A stretch of 64,000 nucleotides of DNA, from NCBI GenBank assembly GCA_019918135.1, contig WBZZ01004558.1, forward strand, positions 1-64,000. Reading direction: 5' to 3'. Position 1 is the first letter of the stretch; the number at the start of each line of letters is the position of its first letter. This DNA comes from Paulinella micropora (lineage: Eukaryota > Cercozoa > Imbricatea > Euglyphida > Paulinellidae). A program made the position numbers and the translations under genes. A model generated the notes under the pieces. The model had not been told where the DNA came from. It ran no database searches and was given only the letters and a program-made list of their open reading frames with translations. Of this stretch, positions 60,171 to 64,000 are shown piece by piece.

Positions 60171-62417
60171 CTACTGAATACGACCACACCCTTGCACGTA
60201 GGAGCCGTTGCACAGGGCTGGCAGGTTGCTCGGCCTGATACCTACGCCAGGCTGGCTAATCCCTTTAGGCTGAAACATCTGCCTGCAGGTCGTGGCGCTC
60301 CCGGCCGCTATGTGCCAGGCCGTGAGGTTCTGATCGAAGACGCAGTTGCCCCCGAACACGGCTGCATAGTCCCCTGTCACCAGGGCAGCCGACACGTTCC
60401 AGCTGCCCAGCGGCTGGTTAAACACGCACTGGCCCATTGGTTCACATGCAAAAGCGTAGCCCAAGTACAAGACACTGCTTACGTCCCAGCCGCCGATCGG
60501 CTGGTTGAAGGCGTACGCATTCAGGAACGCCGCCCCTAGCACGGTGACCCGGCTCGTGTTCCAACCACCGAGCGGGTGGTTAAAGGCGTACGCGTTTGCG
60601 AACGTCGTCTGCAGGCTGGTGACCCGGCTCACGTCCCAGCCGCCGAGCGGCTGATTAAAGGCGTACGCTTTGTTGAAGGTCGACTGCAGGCTGGTGACCC
60701 GGCTCGTGTTCCAGCCGCCGATCGGCCGGTTGAAGGCCCGCGCGCCGCTGAAAGTCCAGCCCAGGCTGGTGACCTGGCTCGTGTCCCAGCCCCCGAGGCT
60801 GCCGTTGAAGGCCGACACATACTGGAAGGTGGAGGCGAGGCTAGCCACGCCGCTCGTGTTCCAGCCGTCCAGGTCCTGGTTGAACTTGGCGCAGCCGTAG
60901 AACAGGTGGAGGAAGCCCTGGGGGTGCGTGGCGGGCGTGAGCCACGACCAGTCCCAGTCGCGCGCGTCACCCACAAACTCGCCCATCCCGATCAGCAGGT
61001 ACTCGGGCGCCACGCCCCGCAGGGCGCGCGAGCCAGCCGTAGGTGCCAGGTAGCGCAGCGCGCCCCACTCTTCCAGTTCGGGGGGCACGAGGAGTGGCGT
61101 CCCGCTGCCGACGAGGTGGTACAGCTGCACGTCGCCCCACGCGACCACTTCCACGACCTCCGCGCCGGCCACGTACCACAGCCCGTCCACGCGGCCGCTC
61201 AGGCGCAGCCAGTAGTCGCCGGCGCCCGTGTACGTGTGGTTGCAGACGGCGCCGTCGGCGTGCGCGCACGAGCCGGGCGCCGACCCGTCCCCTCAGCCCA
61301 CGCCGTACGCGGCGCCCGGGCCGGCCGCGGGCGACAGCGCCAGGGCGACGACGGCGCTAGGGTACGACACCCGCACCAGCGCCAGGAAGAGCGAGCGCGA
61401 GCACGCGGCGGGCCAGTGCGCTTGGCCGAGCGCCGTGTACGGCGCTAGCCGCGTGCAGTCGACCGAGCCCGGCGCGAGCGCAGGGGTCGCCCACCTGGCG
61501 AAGGCCCCCAGTTCCCGGAAGTCGGGCGAGACGCCCGCCAGCAGTTGGTCGAAGCGCCGCAGCCCCGGCAGCGACGTCCAGCCGCCGATCCCCGTCCACG
61601 TGAGCGCCGCGCCGCCCGCCAAGAGCTCGCTCACGTCCTCGAGCGCGGCGGTGTGCCAGCGCGACAGGTCCAGCGTGGCCAGCGCCGGCAGGTTCGCGAA
61701 CGCCCGGCTGGCGTTGCGCAGGCGGCGCGTGTCCCAGCCCTGCGTGCCGTCCAGGCAGCGCAGGCCGGTGGAGCCCTCGAACAGGCCGACCGCCGACACG
61801 GCGCCCGACAGGTTGAGCCCGTAGCTCAGGTCCGGCAGCGGGGTGGTGAGGCGGGCGAAGCTGTAGTCCCAGCTCCGCACGAGCCCGGCGTCCGGCAGCC
61901 AGGCCAGCGAGTGCACGTACGTGAGCCCCGGCGCCGCGTACAGGTGGTAGCCGCTCGTCTCGTGGAAGCGCAGCTCGCCCCACTGCAGGAGGCGGTTTAG
62001 CCGCAGGCCCGCGGGCGCCGCGGCGTGCCAGGCCGGCGTCAGCGCCCAGCCGCGCACGGGGTAGCGTCCGCGGGGGTCCGCCGTCACCGTGTACGTGCCG
62101 GCCAACGCGTACGTGTGCGCGCACGGCGCGGCGCCGGCGTCCAGGCACGGCGTGGGAGGGGAGCCGTCCCCCCAGTCGACCACGAACGACGTGGGGCCGG
62201 CCGGCGCGGCGGGCGGCCACAGGGGCCACACGAACGTGTCGTGCGGGGCCGCCGTCGTCAGCTCGAGGATCGTGGCGCCGCCGGGGCACGCGACCGGGGG
62301 GCACGCCTCGGCCTGCGTCGGGCACTGGAGCGGGTAAGGGCACTTGGCGCTGGCGGCCCGGAACCACCAGAGCAGGCGCCCCAGGCGCCACAGCCGGCAG
62401 GCCGGGCTGGTGTGCAT
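60171..62417 (-). pseudogene. BspA/PKD-like secreted protein E, one nonsense codon
   Basis: A single frame of 749 codons from Met 62417, broken only by TGA at 61293-61295, which replaces the Trp codon of VDWGDGS in the second PKD-like domain. The signal peptide is shorter and different (LWRLGRLLWWFRAASA). The polybasic RRRR-QAQ segment before the first PKD-like domain is missing. About seven DUF285 repeats (AFNQPLGGWDVSRVTSLQTT type) follow, and the end is GSYVQGCGRIQ. Three of the five family members are interrupted at WGDG codons (A, D, E). Confidence 0.82.
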
Positions 62418-62436
62418 CAGGTGGAGCCGGGGCGGT

Positions 62437-62445
62437 TGGTTTAGC
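62437..62445 (-). promoter_or_regulatory. GCTAAACCA box, BspA-like gene E
   Basis: Same motif as before genes A and D, 20-28 bases before the ATG at 62417; a GCCGCCAGCGTGGCG box lies at 62511. Confidence 0.4.
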
Positions 62446-62765
62446 CAGGGCGGGAGGGGGGGGCCGAGTGAGGGGGGGCAGCAGTCAGCGCCTCCGCCGC
62501 CAGCGCCCCCGCCGCCAGCGTGGCGCCCCGGGGGAGAGCGAAGAGAAGGGACTCCTCCCCCCCTGGCCCCCCTCGGCCTCCCCTCTCTTTGGTAGCCCGG
62601 CCCTCCCCTCCGGCGACGACGAGCTACGTCGTGGACGTAGCGCGGTGGACAGAAAGCTGACCACTTACTGGAGTTTAGTACTACTGACTTAGTCCACGCC
62701 CAGCAGAAGCCGACAGCGCCTTGCTCCTCTCCCAGACAGAATTCCTCCCCAGCCTTGGGCGGGCT
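62446..62765. other. GC-rich spacer
   Basis: Promoter-side region of gene E; no gene seen. Confidence 0.5.
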
Positions 62766-64000
62766 TCACCAGGGGCAGCTACCCGGACCCGGGGGGCCAC
62801 TCCGACCCCGGGGGCACTCTGCCAGCACGGCCGCCGCCGCCGGGCCTCGGGGGTCGGCCTCCTTCTGTGGCCAGGCGGCGGCGCGTGAGGTTTCGTCGGA
62901 GCAGACGTAAGCAAGGCGCACAAGCGCCGACAGAAACTCGGAGGCCGGCTTCTGCTGGTCACCGAGCGCGCCGCCCTGAGACCAATTAGGCGTCCCGTCT
63001 AGAGTCCACCACTGGTGGCTGACGAAAGGCAGCGTGACGTGGATGTAGGGGCGCACCCCTACGCAGTGCAACACCTGGCGGCGATCTAGTTTCCGGTCCG
63101 CCAAGTAATGCATGGCCTGGGTGAACGGCCCCCTTAGGCCCTCTTCTTGGAGCTCCTGCTGCCACCAGCGAGCACAGCGGTCAAAGGTCGCCTGTGCGTC
63201 GGGTCCGCGCAGGAGATCGGCCACCAGTGGCCACAGCACTGGCCGCAGCTCCGGACGCAGACGACCGTAGCTGTTAGCGACAAAGCTCAGCAGGTTGGAG
63301 AGCCTGATGGTCGGCCCGCAAGCGCGCAACTGCTCCGGCGTAGACAGGCAGAGCCGGCGGCAGAACCGGGGATCTGGATCTAGCAGCCGCCAGTCTCGCT
63401 GCGCGTTCAAGGCGAGATTGGGGGGCTGCAGATCCGCGTGCAAGAGCGGCAGGGTATCGGCCGAGAAGTCGAGCAACCGCCGGAGAAATTCTGCCATTCT
63501 CTGTCGGTCCTGGTCGCCGAGGGCGAGCCTGTGACTAAGCTGCTGCAGGTCCAGGCAGGGGGTGGGCCCCCTGACGAGGTCCATGACGAGCCAGCAGGTG
63601 GCAGCACGACCCGGTGCGCCCGCTACCTGCAAGAAGCCGTGGACCGCGGGGGCTAGCCCCGCCTGCGCTAAACGGTGTTGCAGGTGCCAATAATCGAGGC
63701 AGGCCGGCGTGGGCCCCCCTGCGAGGGGGAGCAGGCTTTTCAGGACTAGCGCCGGCCGGCGCAGGAGCAAGACCGAGCCCGGCTTGAGCCAGCTAGCGGT
63801 CTCGTGCATCGGGTACAAGGAGTCGAACTCGGTCTGGGTAGTGTGAAAGAGAGCACACGAGCTCAGCCCCGCGGCCTCCGGCGGCAGTTTCACCTCCTGG
63901 GGGAACAGAGGAGCACCGTCGGTCCCCTCCGCAGGGGTCCACTGTTGCACCGTCAACGTGGCTGCCCGGAGGTCTCCCGCTGGTTCAAACAGCTTGCGCT
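62766..64000 (-). CDS. Protein-kinase-fold protein, partial at window edge
   Basis: The frame is open to the window end; the TTG at 63956 is not a convincing start, so the 5' end is outside. Counting from 63956, a Lys in PALVLKSLL (about 73) may be the ATP-binding Lys, CWLVMDLVRG (121-130) fits the hinge, LLHADLQPPNLAL (171-183) matches the catalytic loop H-x-D-x4-N, and LLDPDP (191-196) stands where DFG would be, keeping an Asp. This is the pattern of the kinase/phosphotransferase superfamily. The small N-lobe and DPD instead of DFG point to an atypical or viral-type kinase, or an aminoglycoside-phosphotransferase-like enzyme. The C-terminal 200 residues are helical, and the last part is Pro/Gly-rich. 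Confidence 0.6.
   Translation of the reverse strand, partial: RKLFEPAGDLRAATLTVQQWTPAEGTDGAPLFPQEVKLPPEAAGLSSCALFHTTQTEFDSLYPMHETASWLKPGSVLLLRRPALVLKSLLPLAGGPTPACLDYWHLQHRLAQAGLAPAVHGFLQVAGAPGRAATCWLVMDLVRGPTPCLDLQQLSHRLALGDQDRQRMAEFLRRLLDFSADTLPLLHADLQPPNLALNAQRDWRLLDPDPRFCRRLCLSTPEQLRACGPTIRLSNLLSFVANSYGRLRPELRPVLWPLVADLLRGPDAQATFDRCARWWQQELQEEGLRGPFTQAMHYLADRKLDRRQVLHCVGVRPYIHVTLPFVSHQWWTLDGTPNWSQGGALGDQQKPASEFLSALVRLAYVCSDETSRAAAWPQKEADPRGPAAAAVLAECPRGRSGPPGPGSCPW

Noticed and set aside
1226..61295. Use of TGA as a sense codon (many single in-frame TGA stops)
   Set aside because: TGA interrupts several frames (3800, 5196, 7149, 19745, 31096, 45081, 61293), but TAA and TAG do so too (5710, 31273, 31876, 54643, 59392). 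TGG is the normal Trp codon, and at polymerase motif A the TGA replaces Leu. Mutation or error is simpler.

Overview
This looks like a piece of a eukaryotic nuclear genome, probably from a protist or alga, and not bacterial DNA. It contains GT-AG and GC-AG introns, AATAAA signals, three Ty1/copia LTR retrotransposons, long microsatellites and a multigene family of secreted BspA-like (DUF285) proteins. Base composition is a mosaic. Bases 1-9577 are AT-rich, 9577-26000 are mixed and microsatellite-rich, 16177-41305 is mostly retrotransposon, and 41305-64000 is very GC-rich with many poly-C/poly-G runs. I cannot name the species. The BspA family, the GC-AG introns and the polinton-like element would fit a marine alga or a relative, but this is inference.

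Region 1 (about 980-9577) is a decayed polinton-like virus or Maverick-type element. In order it holds a small zinc-finger protein, a GIY-YIG nuclease, a protein-primed family B DNA polymerase, two small proteins with an ExoX-C-like domain, a basic coiled-coil protein, an adenovirus-type cysteine protease, a penton-like minor capsid protein and the start of a probable major capsid protein. The last is cut off where composition changes. Most genes carry frameshifts or stops. Two or three carry in-frame, hairpin-forming repeats. A short ATAATAT box sits directly before several start codons.

Region 2 (9577-26023) holds a reverse-strand coiled-coil gene built of micro-exons, a cysteine-rich protein, two unidentified forward genes, a polytopic membrane protein gene and two further small genes. 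Copia-1 (16177-22819) lies inside the membrane gene. It has a 5-bp target duplication (GCGCT), and the host frame is continuous across the insertion site.

Region 3 (26024-41305) is a nested pair of elements. Copia-2 (29719-39241) is inserted in the pre-integrase region of Copia-3, with TATAG on both sides. Copia-3 ends abruptly inside its reverse transcriptase at about 41305. Copia-1 and Copia-2 both encode a MYND zinc finger in the gag region, and all three elements show a primer-binding site matching the anticodon loop of initiator tRNA-Met.

Region 4 (41305-64000) holds an FtsJ-type 2'-O-methyltransferase with the K-D-K-E residues, an acidic-repeat protein, an Ala/Pro-rich protein with a helical C-terminus, five BspA/PKD-like secreted protein genes (one intact, four broken) and a kinase-fold protein that runs off the window. 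Two foldback-type elements flank the first BspA-like gene. Their inverted arms begin with tandem repeats of 31-33 bp and close on a short central loop. The same 31-bp array occurs a third time between two other BspA-like genes. This combination is the most unusual structure in the window.

Frameshifts and single stops occur in almost every coding region, often at homopolymers. Real decay and uncorrected long-read errors cannot be separated from sequence alone.
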